From the IMG/VR virus record IMGVR_UViG_3300047546_001448, positions 1 to 42,373 of that record: 42,373 bases of DNA, one strand, 5' to 3'. Both the position numbers and the translations under genes were made by a program. The notes beneath the pieces are model-generated. The model searched no databases, had not been told where the DNA came from, and worked only from the letters and a program-made list of their open reading frames with translations. Of this stretch, positions 7,656-15,613 are shown piece by piece. The number at the start of each line of letters is the position of its first letter. The first letter of the stretch is position 1. Source of the stretch: a virus.

Positions 7656-8222
7656 ATGTATGAAATATTGGCTCCAGGAATTGTATTATTTAATAATATT
7701 TTTGATAAAGATTATGTAAGTTTTATAGAAGATAATATTTCTGAATATTTTAAATTAAAAATTAATAATCCTAATGGAAATATTGTTAGAAAATCTTATT
7801 CAATACAACTAAGCGATATCGAAAAAACTAATGAGTATGCAAATTTTTTATACAAAGATTTTCAAAATAAATTACAAGATTGCATTAATTTATATAAATC
7901 AATATACGATATTTCAAATATGGTTTTTGAATACGATAACGAAAACAATTCAATTGTCACTTTATTAAAGTATGAAATAGATAATTCAGTTATATTTCAT
8001 AGTGATACTTTAGGAATGGACAACAGGGTTGGTGCTGCTTTGGCGTATTTAAATGATGACTACGACGGCGGGGAGTTAGAATTTAAACATTTTAATATAA
8101 AAATAACTCCACCCAAAAATAGTTTAATAATTTTTCCGTCTAATTGGCCTTACACACATAGGTCAAATCCAATAGTGTCTGGAAATAAATATGCCTTAAG
8201 ATGTTTTTTGGTTAGTAAATAA
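7656..8222 (+). CDS. 2OG-Fe(II) oxygenase
   Basis: 188 residues. H115-x-D117 (FHSD), GGELEF at 138-143 and the distal His in YTHRSNP (H168) give the facial triad. The 2-oxoglutarate-binding Arg is replaced by K178 in SGNKYALR, although a nearby Arg (R182) could substitute. This is a single-gene plus-strand unit between minus-strand genes with its own leaderless promoter, typical of a moron. Substrate unknown. Confidence 0.87.
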   Translation: MYEILAPGIVLFNNIFDKDYVSFIEDNISEYFKLKINNPNGNIVRKSYSIQLSDIEKTNEYANFLYKDFQNKLQDCINLYKSIYDISNMVFEYDNENNSIVTLLKYEIDNSVIFHSDTLGMDNRVGAALAYLNDDYDGGELEFKHFNIKITPPKNSLIIFPSNWPYTHRSNPIVSGNKYALRCFLVSK

Positions 8223-8296
8223 AATTTGGTGGATCTTTTAATTGTTTTTTTAATTTTCTCATATAGTTCCACTTTTTAAATTTTCTGTATATTTTT

Positions 8297-9187
8297 TTAA
8301 AAAACATTCCATTTCTCCTTTGCTGTTTTTAAAAAACAATTAGCATAATACATATTAATTAAAGTACCAGCGTGTCCATCTCTTTTCTTTAGGTCATGAT
8401 CAGTCTTTTTCCAGCCCAATTCATACTGTGTTGCTACATAATTTACTTGATCATCTATGTTCATATCTACATATGAATCATCTAACATTTTTAATGTTTT
8501 TAAATTTTCTAAATCATTAAAATACCAAGTAGACCACAAAACATTGATATCATTATATTTACAATAATCTAAAAAAAATCTCCATCCTACAACAAAATTC
8601 ATTAACGATTCAAAATATTCTTTATTAGACAAAATGCCTAAATCCTTTTTTTGAGGGGGGCCATCAGAAGATTTAGGGTATCTTTGCATATAACAGTAAT
8701 CGTTTTTATTAACAGTATCAAATTCAAATCTTCTAGATATATTAGGTAACAAAATAAAAAGATAGTCTGGTTTACTATACTCACGTATATAAACTCTTAT
8801 ATTATCCATTATCATTTGCCAGCCCCATCCAGATCTTGCTAAACTATATAATGTTTTATCTTCTAGGTTGCAATTTTTTAAAAAAATAGTTGGCCAAACA
8901 GTTTCTAAATTACCACCTATGCCCTCAGTCTGAGAACAACCAGAAAACAAAACATGTGGCTTTGACGGAGTCTTTGTAAATTCGTTTGACCTAAAAAAGT
9001 TTGAATTATACTTATACAAAACAGTTTTATCATCAACTACATGAGTTCCTCTTTCAGATTTTGTTATGGTTTCTTCAAAAACCTTACTTCCTCTATGCCA
9101 GGATAAGTCAAATTGATCTAAAATTGTATTGCTCATTCCCTGATTGCAAATTTCTTTTTTTAAAATATAATCTTTATCTAAACTCAC
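8297..9187 (-). CDS. SGNH/GDSL hydrolase-like protein
   Basis: 296 residues. VLFSGCSQTEG gives a block I with nucleophile candidate S85, SGWGW a block II Gly, LLPNISR a block III Asn, and D270-x-H272 near the C-terminus a block V Asp/His pair. SGNH enzymes are esterases, lipases or O-acetyl transferases. Paralogues lie at 16688-17554, 17551-18438 and 34856-35764. Overlaps the methyltransferase gene by 4 bp. Between 8223 and 8296 I see no gene. Confidence 0.65.
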   Translation of the reverse strand: MSLDKDYILKKEICNQGMSNTILDQFDLSWHRGSKVFEETITKSERGTHVVDDKTVLYKYNSNFFRSNEFTKTPSKPHVLFSGCSQTEGIGGNLETVWPTIFLKNCNLEDKTLYSLARSGWGWQMIMDNIRVYIREYSKPDYLFILLPNISRRFEFDTVNKNDYCYMQRYPKSSDGPPQKKDLGILSNKEYFESLMNFVVGWRFFLDYCKYNDINVLWSTWYFNDLENLKTLKMLDDSYVDMNIDDQVNYVATQYELGWKKTDHDLKKRDGHAGTLINMYYANCFLKTAKEKWNVF

Positions 9188-9942
9188 CAGATTCTCCTTA
9201 AGTATATATCATAAAAGCCTAATTTATGTAATGCTAATGCATCTACAGACCAGTTTTTATTATAATATAAAAACTCATTTACTGTTTGAAAAGTTCCATA
9301 CTGAACCCCATCAATTATTCCGTCATAAATTAAATAATCATTTAGACCTATTATTCCATCGACAGGAATTAATTTAGAAGAGTCTGACAAAACTTTTCTT
9401 GTTGCTGCTCGTCCATTATGAATATCTATATAGATATAATCATATTCTTTTCCTACAAACGTTGGAAGAATATCTTCTGCGTCACCCTTATATGTAGTTA
9501 CATTGCCATACTTACTAAATTTATTTTTAATAAAATCTTCTGATTCCTCAGCAGAAAAATCATACGTATGCTTTATTGGCTTACACTGACATTCTCCAAA
9601 CCTTCTCCAAGACCAGCACTTCATGTCTTGATCAAATCTACAAACTAAGTCAATAACTGATGGGTTAGCACTCTCACAAACTAATTCAGAATAATATCCC
9701 CATGCAACACCAACTTCCATATACCTTAAGCCCTTTTTTAAACTTTTTATATATTCTTCTCTAGATTTAAATATTCGTGCATTGTCCAACTGTGCTTGAC
9801 TTAATTCTCTAGGATCCTCTACTTCATCCCTATTTAATTTTTTAATTTCATCTGGACCGAAAGACTCTACTATTTTTTTTGACATGCCGCTATTTTGCTC
9901 AACCTGCTCAGTTATACGTTTTTGTTCATCTGTTAATGGCAT
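9184..9942 (-). CDS. Class I SAM-dependent methyltransferase
   Basis: 252 residues. YMEVGVAWGYYSELV (74-88) is the SAM-binding motif I, and YDYIYIDIHNG is the strand-4 acidic motif of the Methyltransf_24-like group. The N-terminal 60 residues are helical and unmatched. A Cys cluster (CWSWRRFGECQC) sits after motif I. Acceptor unknown. Co-transcribed with the SGNH gene. Starts 7 nt after TATAAT. Confidence 0.75.
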   Translation of the reverse strand: MPLTDEQKRITEQVEQNSGMSKKIVESFGPDEIKKLNRDEVEDPRELSQAQLDNARIFKSREEYIKSLKKGLRYMEVGVAWGYYSELVCESANPSVIDLVCRFDQDMKCWSWRRFGECQCKPIKHTYDFSAEESEDFIKNKFSKYGNVTTYKGDAEDILPTFVGKEYDYIYIDIHNGRAATRKVLSDSSKLIPVDGIIGLNDYLIYDGIIDGVQYGTFQTVNEFLYYNKNWSVDALALHKLGFYDIYLRRIW

Positions 9943-9949
9943 AATAATG

Positions 9950-9969
9950 ATTATACACTATGATATAAT
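9950..9969. promoter_or_regulatory. Overlapping divergent leaderless promoters
   Basis: TATAAT on both strands (9955-9950 minus, 9964-9969 plus), separated by 8 bp and forming an imperfect 20-bp palindrome like that at 7630-7649. The minus ATG (9942) is 7 nt and the plus ATG (9978) 8 nt from its hexamer. Confidence 0.62.
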
Positions 9970-9977
9970 AAAGTATT

Positions 9978-10640
9978 ATGAAAGAACCAATAAAAGGGCC
10001 AGCCTACGATAAGTATATAGAATTAAAGATGTCTCAAGAGCCTATATCAAATCAGGACTTTGTTCCATTTATAGTAGATAATATTTTTTCTAAAGAAGAT
10101 ATAGAACATTTATATGAAATTATAAACAATACTCCAGATGAAAAAACACAAATTCAAAAATGGGGCGGGATGAAGGCTTGGCATATAGATTTAGGTCCAA
10201 GGATTAAAGATAAAATAAACGAAGCAGTAAAAAGATCTTTGGGTGATAATGTCAGATTGGTTGATGATCATTCATTTGCTAGATATAGTATGGAGTATGG
10301 ATGGATGACTAAATTATTTCCACATACAGATATGAGAGACAAACAAAGAATAACGTTTGACATACAAATTAGAGCAGATGAAGAGTGGGGAGTTGTAGTA
10401 GAAGATATAGAATACTTTTTAGAAGATAATCAGGCACTAGTCTTTGCTGGAACACAGCAACCTCATTGGAGAAGAAAGAAAGAATTAAAGTCAGGTAGCC
10501 ATCAGGACATGATATTCTGTCATTTAGAGTATGTAGAAGATGTGCCTTATGATGATCATCAAGATCAAATACTTCATGAAAGAAATAGATTCTTTTCTGA
10601 ATATTATGATATGCATCCAGATCCAAGTACTTTTTACTAA
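9978..10640 (+). CDS. 2OG-Fe(II) oxygenase, HWR subgroup
   Basis: 220 residues. The iron ligands are H116-x-D118 (FPHTD) and H163 (QPHWR). The long strand FDIQIRADEEWGVVVED, followed by NQALVFAGTQQPHW, defines a subgroup shared with 32117-32803 and 33118-33708, in which a Trp-Arg follows the distal His. Activity likely; substrate unknown. It leads a plus-strand unit that continues into the RsmI-like gene. Confidence 0.8.
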   Translation: MKEPIKGPAYDKYIELKMSQEPISNQDFVPFIVDNIFSKEDIEHLYEIINNTPDEKTQIQKWGGMKAWHIDLGPRIKDKINEAVKRSLGDNVRLVDDHSFARYSMEYGWMTKLFPHTDMRDKQRITFDIQIRADEEWGVVVEDIEYFLEDNQALVFAGTQQPHWRRKKELKSGSHQDMIFCHLEYVEDVPYDDHQDQILHERNRFFSEYYDMHPDPSTFY

Positions 10641-10641
10641 T

Positions 10642-10821
10642 ATGAAAAATGTAGAAGACTCTATAAAAGAAGTATTATTTAATATAGGAAAAGAAATTAA
10701 AGTACACAAATTAATAGATGGAAATCTTATATTAGATATCGATTACGATAAATATGCTGATGAGTTAATGCAGTTATTTAAAAAGTATTTAAAAGAAAGT
10801 AATTTGCGAGATGTATGGTAA
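10642..10821 (+). CDS. Hypothetical protein
   Basis: 59 residues starting one base after the oxygenase stop. An upstream in-frame start at 10540 would lie inside that gene and is rejected. Charged and helical, with an Asp-rich centre (ILDIDYDKYADELMQLFKK). It overlaps the RsmI-like start by 11 bp. No family recognised. Confidence 0.6.
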   Translation: MKNVEDSIKEVLFNIGKEIKVHKLIDGNLILDIDYDKYADELMQLFKKYLKESNLRDVW

Positions 10822-11575
10822 GTTATATCTAGTTGGATCCCCAATAGGGAATAGTTTAGATGTTTCCAAAAGACTGCTGGACGCTTTTTCTGACGCTAAA
10901 TATATTTGTGTTGAAGATATAGACAGGTTTAAGGAATATTGTAATTTAAATAATTTTTATTATAGTGCAGAATTAATAGACATATGCTTTTCTTTAAACA
11001 ATAACAGAGAAATGAATATTAAAGAAAAAATTATTTTATTGCTTAAAGGTGGAGAAGATGTTTATATAATATCAGATGAAGGAATGCCTGGTTTAGCAGA
11101 TCCTGGTGAAATATTAGTAAAAGAAGCAATAAAAAATAATATAGAAATAGTAACAACTCCAGGCCCATCCACTGTAGTAGCAGCAGCATCTGTATGCAAT
11201 GTTCTGAACAACTTTATATTTGAAGGATTTATGTCTAATACAAACTCTGACAGACATGAAAAATTTAAATTTTTACAAACATCACCTGCACCAATGATCT
11301 TTCTTTTACATAACCCAAACACTAGACCTATAGACAGTGACGATAAAATTCATATGATACATAACTGTTTTGATGCTGATGTTTTTATTAAAGAATGTAT
11401 TTCTTTTTTTGGAGAAGACCGACGTGCTGTACTTTGCATAGATTTAACAACTTCAAAACAAAAAGTAATAAGGGGATTGCTAAAAGATATAGAAGAGTAT
11501 TTATTAAATAATAAAGTTTTGGGTAATTTATGCTTAGTCGTTGATGGAATTACAAATCAAAAAATAACTATTTAG
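10811..11575 (+). CDS. RsmI-like 16S rRNA 2'-O-methyltransferase family protein, copy 1
   Basis: 254 residues of the tetrapyrrole (corrin/porphyrin) methylase fold. GKLYLVGSPIGN (3-14), SDEGMPGLADPG (88-99) and TTPGPS (115-120) correspond to RsmI motifs (LVATPIGN, ISDAGTPxxxDPG, xPGPS). RsmI methylates C1402 of 16S rRNA in the decoding centre. It is slightly shorter than bacterial RsmI, lacking part of the C-terminal domain. A paralogue lies at 13634-14389. rRNA targeting is inferred from family only. Confidence 0.75.
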   Translation: MYGKLYLVGSPIGNSLDVSKRLLDAFSDAKYICVEDIDRFKEYCNLNNFYYSAELIDICFSLNNNREMNIKEKIILLLKGGEDVYIISDEGMPGLADPGEILVKEAIKNNIEIVTTPGPSTVVAAASVCNVLNNFIFEGFMSNTNSDRHEKFKFLQTSPAPMIFLLHNPNTRPIDSDDKIHMIHNCFDADVFIKECISFFGEDRRAVLCIDLTTSKQKVIRGLLKDIEEYLLNNKVLGNLCLVVDGITNQKITI

Positions 11576-11717
11576 TATTTTTACCATATTCGCCATACTT
11601 ACCAAGAACTGCCTTTACTGTTCCGTCTTTACGAAGGCGAACAATATTTCCATCTTTAATTTGTATAGGATTAAATCTATCATGTCTCTTATATGATCCT
11701 GAAGATTTCTTAGACAT
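11568..11717 (-). CDS. Small basic protein
   Basis: 49 residues, Lys/Arg/Gly rich (KKSSGSYKRHDR at the start, ending KYGEYGKNTK), with a short beta-like IVRLRKDGTVKAVLG centre. It may bind nucleic acid. Convergent with and overlapping the RsmI-like gene by 8 bp; lies 3 bp downstream of the next minus gene. Confidence 0.5.
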   Translation of the reverse strand: MSKKSSGSYKRHDRFNPIQIKDGNIVRLRKDGTVKAVLGKYGEYGKNTK

Positions 11718-11720
11718 AAA

Positions 11721-12464
11721 TCACCAAATTTCTGTTATTCTTTCTGTTTTAGAAATTTTTTTGCCAAATCCCTCGAATAAAACTTTTTCTGCTGGAACAC
11801 AATTAGGAACTGGTTTACCATTTTTACCAGGTTTCATGCCACGTTGAACATAGCCTTCCCAGCACGGTGCTTGTTTATTTAAATCTGGACAGCAATCTGA
11901 TTTCATTTCATTTGCTTGACATACAGGACAAAGATCACAACAAACATTCATGTCCTTGCATGTAGGACATCCACAGCCATCGTACTGACATGGTTCTGAA
12001 TCAGATTGACCTATTGTTGAAACATCTTCTTTAATAACTTCGTTTTTATCCATACCAATATTTTCTTCTAATGATGGCATAACCATAACCTCTGATGCTT
12101 TTGCACCTACAAAATATTCAGTCTCTTCAAGACCGCCTTCTTCCATTTCAAAAAGTTGTATTAATATTGCTGGCTCAGTAGGACTTGCTTCAATAGCATA
12201 TTCTGATCCTGGAACTCCTAACATTCCTTCATTCATTACATGAACAACACGACCTACAAACATTTCTTCTTCATGTGGAGCCATGACCATATCGCCCTCT
12301 TTAACCATTGCTTTGCCTATATTGCCCTCAGAACGGTTTATAGCATAGATTTGTGCTGCTGCCTTACTACGAGTTTTGTGGCATCCCACAACCTCTCCTG
12401 TGTCTTTCATGGCAGGGTATCCAGAACATCCTCCAGATCCTTTAGCACCTATATGATATGGCAT
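11721..12464 (-). CDS. Cys-rich protein with capsid-associated N-terminal motif
   Basis: 247 residues. The start (HIGAKGSGGCSGYPAMKD, then GCHKTRSKAAAQIYAIN) is a module seen at the ends of actinophage capsid, portal and prohead-protease proteins. The middle is acidic. Residues 158-195 carry a Cys-rich cluster (CQYDGCGCPTC, CCDLCPVC, CCPD) able to bind metal, and the C-terminus PCWEGYVQRGMKPGKNGK repeats a motif common in phage structural proteins. Possibly a virion accessory protein. A leaderless start follows TATAAT by 6 nt. Confidence 0.6.
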   Translation of the reverse strand: MPYHIGAKGSGGCSGYPAMKDTGEVVGCHKTRSKAAAQIYAINRSEGNIGKAMVKEGDMVMAPHEEEMFVGRVVHVMNEGMLGVPGSEYAIEASPTEPAILIQLFEMEEGGLEETEYFVGAKASEVMVMPSLEENIGMDKNEVIKEDVSTIGQSDSEPCQYDGCGCPTCKDMNVCCDLCPVCQANEMKSDCCPDLNKQAPCWEGYVQRGMKPGKNGKPVPNCVPAEKVLFEGFGKKISKTERITEIW

Positions 12465-12470
12465 AACAAC

Positions 12471-12476
12471 ATTATA
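12471..12476 (-). promoter_or_regulatory. Extended -10, leaderless promoter
   Basis: TGC-TATAAT on the minus strand, 6 nt before the ATG at 12464. No convincing -35. Confidence 0.6.
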
Positions 12477-12487
12477 GCATGATAAAA

Positions 12488-12511
12488 GAGCAGTTTTAAC
12501 ACATGCTCAGG
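12488..12511 (-). promoter_or_regulatory. CCTGAGCA...TGCTC 3'-UTR element, copy A
   Basis: On the minus strand, 24 bp downstream of the Hsp20 stop: CCTGAGCATG, a short AU-rich loop ending AAAC, then TGCTC. It forms a 5-bp stem and matches three other copies at 23396, 24572 and 26154. Followed by TTTTATC, so it may help terminate transcription. Confidence 0.5.
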
Positions 12512-12534
12512 TGCCAGTATGACGCTGTTGTTAT

Positions 12535-12954
12535 TTATTTGATTTTGATTGTTTTTGGTTTCTTTTCTTCGGGGATGTTACGTTCCACAAAGATGCTAAG
12601 AATACCGTCTGCCATTTCAGCACGACCTACCTCCATATACTCTCCAAGAGCAAAGGTGCGTGTGAACTTCCTAGTTGCGATACCCTTATGTAGTACTTCG
12701 TTAGAAGCCTCTTCGGTTTTCTCACCCTTGATAATTAAACTTCCATTATCCACAGAAACCTCTACCTCGTCCTTACTAAAACCAGCAAGGGCTAAAGATA
12801 GTCTGTAAGTGTCTTCATCAAGTTTTACCACATCATATGGTGGATAAGATTGACGAGTTGCCTCACGATGGATATTTGAAAGACGGTCCAACTCTCTGTT
12901 GAAACCAATAAAAAATGGATCTTTAAACAGATCCAATGCAAATGAACTTACCAT
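12535..12954 (-). CDS. hsp20: Small heat shock protein, Hsp20/alpha-crystallin family
   Basis: 139 residues, normal length for the family. The alpha-crystallin domain spans about residues 38-125: YPPYDVVK, YRLSLALAGFSKDEVEVSV, LIIKGEK, then GRAEMADGILSIFVERN with the conserved A-x-x-x-G-I-L motif. A holdase chaperone that keeps unfolded proteins soluble; phage copies are known from cyanophages. Strong RBS (AAGGAGGAAAATT). Monocistronic. Confidence 0.92.
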   Translation of the reverse strand: MVSSFALDLFKDPFFIGFNRELDRLSNIHREATRQSYPPYDVVKLDEDTYRLSLALAGFSKDEVEVSVDNGSLIIKGEKTEEASNEVLHKGIATRKFTRTFALGEYMEVGRAEMADGILSIFVERNIPEEKKPKTIKIK

Positions 12955-12970
12955 AATTTTCCTCCTTATT

Positions 12971-12988
12971 AAGCGAGTTCGTTATACC
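12971..12988 (-). promoter_or_regulatory. Putative Hsp20 promoter
   Basis: The minus strand carries GGGTATAAC about 20 bp upstream of the ribosome site, without a good TTGACA. TATAAC could serve sigma70, while GGGTAT resembles the -10 of actinobacterial SigB/SigF-type stress sigma factors. Weak evidence. Confidence 0.3.
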
Positions 12989-13017
12989 CCCCTTTGGGCA
13001 GGTACATTACTATTATA

Positions 13018-13599
13018 TCATAAACTTCCTATAAAATCTATATTAATAACACATCTAAAATCAGATTTTACTGGACTAGAAGATGCATGATAGGTTAAGC
13101 CATCAAAAACAATTGCTTTACCAGATTCTGGAGATACATTTTTCATAATACTTAAACTATCAATTTTGTCGCCGTTGTATTTTTCATTAAAGAAAATTGT
13201 ATCACCATCTGAATCATTAACATAATATAAAAAAACTAAATGATTTTTGTCTGCGTCAACATGAGGATAATGCATTCCACTATTGCCATTTTTTAATATC
13301 ATGTTTGCTTTAATTCTAACAATGTCATTTACAATAATATTATTTTTACTGGAAAATTTATTTAATATAGATATACATGTATCTGCAAATGGTGACTGTT
13401 TTTGTTTATTAAACATAGCCATATGAACAAACTGTGGACTATCTATTATATTTTTTCCGTCTAGTATTGCATAACTATCTGTTTTTATGTTTGTAGATTT
13501 ATTAAATATCCATGGAAATTTCCATTTTGGTTCTTCATACATAACATTTTGTAAATGTTTAATTTCTTCTATTGATAAAAAATTGTCGTCTATTATCAT
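13018..13599 (-). CDS. 2OG-Fe(II) oxygenase
   Basis: 193 residues. H113-x-D115 (YPHVD), distal H171 (TYHASSSP) and R182 complete the active site. GDTIFF replaces the GGELEF of other copies, marking a separate subgroup close to eukaryotic-type P4H domains. Leaderless start 6 nt after TACAAT, divergent from the second RsmI-like gene. Confidence 0.85.
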   Translation of the reverse strand: MIIDDNFLSIEEIKHLQNVMYEEPKWKFPWIFNKSTNIKTDSYAILDGKNIIDSPQFVHMAMFNKQKQSPFADTCISILNKFSSKNNIIVNDIVRIKANMILKNGNSGMHYPHVDADKNHLVFLYYVNDSDGDTIFFNEKYNGDKIDSLSIMKNVSPESGKAIVFDGLTYHASSSPVKSDFRCVINIDFIGSL

Positions 13600-13605
13600 T
13601 AAATC

Positions 13606-13627
13606 ATTGTATCACATAGTGTATACT
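13606..13627. promoter_or_regulatory. Divergent leaderless promoters
   Basis: TACAAT on minus (13611-13606) and TATACT on plus (13622-13627), separated by 10 bp in a partly palindromic sequence. Each is 6 nt from its ATG (13599 minus, 13634 plus). Confidence 0.6.
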
Positions 13628-13633
13628 TAATAT

Positions 13634-14389
13634 ATGAAGTATGGAAAACTATTTTTAGTTGGACTTCCTGTTGGTAATTGGGAGGACATGTCTGTTAGAT
13701 CATATAAGTATATTAAAAATGCAAAAAATATAGTTATTGAAAGAGAAGAGGCATTTGAAAAAATTTGGCCTCAATTAGGAATGGAAAAGCCAAGCATAAA
13801 CACAATATCAATAGAGTATGATTCTGACGGAGGTGAGCCAGGTGAGGCATACGAATTGCACAATATGGAAAAAATATTGCAACTATTAAAAAATGGAGAA
13901 GATGTATATTTAATTTCTGATGAAGGAATGCCAGGTGTTGCTGATCCTGGAGCAAGAATAGTCAAAAGATGTATATTAGAAGGAATAGAAGTTACCTCTA
14001 CTCCTGGACCATCAGTAGTTATGGCTGCGGTAGCAGTTACTGGAACTATGCATAATTTTATATTTGAATCTTTCTTACCATTTATTAAAGAAGAAAGATT
14101 GTTATTTTTAGAAGAAAGAAAAGATTATAAATACCCCATGGTCTTGATGTTAAGAAATGCAAAACGTGGTCAAGAGTTTCATGATGAAATTCCAAACTTT
14201 TTGGAAGAAGCAATTTCTATATTAGGAAAAACAAGAAAGGCTTCACTTTGTTACAACTTAACAATGGATAACGAAAAGGTTGTACATGATACATTAGATG
14301 GACTAAGGTTATATTTTAACAATGGGCCAAGGAATATATTAGATCAAATATGCATCGTAATAGATGGAAAATATAACACTATGAATTAG
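13634..14389 (+). CDS. RsmI-like 16S rRNA 2'-O-methyltransferase family protein, copy 2
   Basis: 251 residues. GKLFLVGLPVGN (4-15), SDEGMPGVADPG (95-106) and STPGPS (122-127) repeat the motifs of the 10811-11575 protein, but the two diverge elsewhere, so the duplication is old or the copies were acquired separately. Predicted to methylate a ribose, possibly of 16S rRNA or another RNA. Convergent with the CDGSH gene (4-bp overlap). Confidence 0.75.
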   Translation: MKYGKLFLVGLPVGNWEDMSVRSYKYIKNAKNIVIEREEAFEKIWPQLGMEKPSINTISIEYDSDGGEPGEAYELHNMEKILQLLKNGEDVYLISDEGMPGVADPGARIVKRCILEGIEVTSTPGPSVVMAAVAVTGTMHNFIFESFLPFIKEERLLFLEERKDYKYPMVLMLRNAKRGQEFHDEIPNFLEEAISILGKTRKASLCYNLTMDNEKVVHDTLDGLRLYFNNGPRNILDQICIVIDGKYNTMN

Positions 14390-14607
14390 AATAATCCAGA
14401 GTGAGAGCCATCACAAAATGGTTTACTTTTGGATGTATTACAAACACACAGTTTTCTTCTTTTTAAACTACTAGATTTTAAAACTATTGTTTCGCTAGTG
14501 TCACAAACCTTTACCGTAAAATCATCATCTACAGAAGATATAATTTCTGCAGCCTTTTTATTATACTGACCTTCATCAGTTATCATTACTATCATTCCTG
14601 GTTTCAT
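14386..14607 (-). CDS. CDGSH iron-sulfur domain protein
   Basis: 73 residues. The C-terminus has the complete 2Fe-2S signature: C54-x-C56-x2-S59-x3-P63-x-C65-D66-G67-S68-H69, with three Cys and one His ligand as in mitoNEET. Residues 1-45 look like a small beta barrel (KPGMIVMITDEGQY, VKVCD). Redox or cluster-transfer role by family. RBS AAGGAG just upstream. Close to a tRNA cluster. Confidence 0.88.
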   Translation of the reverse strand: MKPGMIVMITDEGQYNKKAAEIISSVDDDFTVKVCDTSETIVLKSSSLKRRKLCVCNTSKSKPFCDGSHSGLF

Positions 14608-14633
14608 AATTCTCCTTTATAAAAGTATACCAG

Positions 14634-14705
14634 AGCCTCCTGTAGGATTTGAACCTACGACAACCCGCTTACAAGGCGGGTACTCTGCCACTGAGTTAAG
14701 GAGGC
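14634..14705 (-). tRNA. tRNA-Thr (UGU)
   Basis: Cloverleaf on the minus strand: acceptor GCCTCCT pairing with AGGAGGC, anticodon stem CCCGC/GCGGG with loop CTTGTAA (anticodon TGT), T arm GTAGG-TTCAAAT-CCTAC. CCA not encoded. Reads ACA, frequent in these AT-rich genes. Confidence 0.93.
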
Positions 14706-14706
14706 G

Positions 14707-14778
14707 CAGCCCTACAGGGAATTGAACCCTGCTTTACAGGTTGAAAACCTGTTGTCCTGACCACTAGACGATAGGGCC
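14707..14778 (-). tRNA. tRNA-Glu (UUC)
   Basis: Minus-strand cloverleaf with acceptor GGCCCTA, anticodon arm CAGGT-TTTCAA-CCTG (anticodon TTC) and T arm CAGGG-TTCAATT-CCCTG. CCA not encoded. Directly upstream of tRNA-Thr. Confidence 0.92.
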
Positions 14779-14804
14779 AATAATTAATTTTACCATGTTT
14801 AAGG

Positions 14805-14810
14805 TATAAT
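14805..14810 (+). promoter_or_regulatory. -10 element, leaderless promoter
   Basis: GG-TATAAT followed after 6 nt by the ATG at 14817; no clear -35. Confidence 0.5.
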
Positions 14811-14816
14811 ATCAAT

Positions 14817-15440
14817 ATGAAAATTTTAATAAATTCATACCCGTGGTCTGGACATATAGATTTAGCAGAATCACTAATAAGATCTGTTGATGGTTTATAT
14901 GAAAATAAAGCGCAGTGGCCTCAAGAAGAAAATTGGATTCTTTGGAAACAAGAATCTATTTTGTTTTTACCAAAATTTGAAAATGTTACTTTTTTATCCG
15001 TGATTAGAGATCCAGAAATTGTTATTCCATTATTAGTTGATAAAATGTTTAATGGTTATAGTGGAATTAAAGTTATGAATAAAGATGATAGATCTGGACC
15101 CTGGCAAAACAACAGCGAAGAATTATTAGAAAGAGATTTTAAATTAATATCTTATCAAATCAAAATGTATAAATCTTATATTGAATGTTTAGAAAAATCT
15201 CCAAACAATATAAAATTAATAACACATGATCAATGTATTAATAATATTAATGATACTATAATTAAAATTCTTACACCACTAAACATACAAAATATAAAAA
15301 ATGTTGATTTTGTTGATACTACTGGTGTGCCGCAAACAAAACTTTATAATAAAATATTAAATGTAGTAAGAGAAGATAATAATTTTAAAGAAATTAAATT
15401 ATGGTATCAAAATAAAAAATCTATATTAAATTTAAATTAA
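14817..15440 (+). CDS. Probable sulfotransferase-like protein
   Basis: 207 residues. NSYPWSGH (6-13) is positioned like a PAPS 5'-loop and LSVIRDPEIVI (60-70) like the 3'-phosphate motif, though both are degenerate. The C-terminal half, with IKLITHDQC, fits the later strands of a sulfotransferase. A nucleotide-binding protein of another type is possible. A lone gene between two tRNA clusters. Confidence 0.5.
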   Translation: MKILINSYPWSGHIDLAESLIRSVDGLYENKAQWPQEENWILWKQESILFLPKFENVTFLSVIRDPEIVIPLLVDKMFNGYSGIKVMNKDDRSGPWQNNSEELLERDFKLISYQIKMYKSYIECLEKSPNNIKLITHDQCINNINDTIIKILTPLNIQNIKNVDFVDTTGVPQTKLYNKILNVVREDNNFKEIKLWYQNKKSILNLN

Positions 15441-15450
15441 TTTGTTTTGG

Positions 15451-15523
15451 CTGGTCTGGCAGGTCTCGATCCTGCGACATCTCGATTAACAGTCGAGTGT
15501 TCTACCAACTGAACTACAGACCA
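15451..15523 (-). tRNA. tRNA-Asn (GUU)
   Basis: Acceptor TGGTCTG/CAGACCA, anticodon stem CTCGA/TCGAG with loop CTGTTAA (anticodon GTT), T arm GCAGG-ATCGAGA-CCTGC. CCA not encoded. Confidence 0.93.
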
Positions 15524-15539
15524 AAGTATTTAATTGTAG

Positions 15540-15612
15540 CACCCCTGATTGGATTTGAACCAACGACAAACAGATTAGAAGTCTGCTACTCTATCCACTG
15601 AGTTACAGGGGT
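15540..15612 (-). tRNA. tRNA-Arg (UCU)
   Basis: Acceptor ACCCCTG/CAGGGGT, anticodon loop CTTCTAA (anticodon TCT), T arm TTGG-TTCAAAT-CCAA. Reads AGA, the dominant Arg codon here. Confidence 0.92.
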
Positions 15613-15613
15613 T

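Noticed and set aside
8223-8296. A 16-codon minus ORF between the oxygenase and SGNH gene
   Set aside because: Very short, with no start signal; I see nothing else in the gap.
12503-12808. 101-residue ORF antisense to Hsp20
   Set aside because: Shadow of a well-recognised gene on the other strand.
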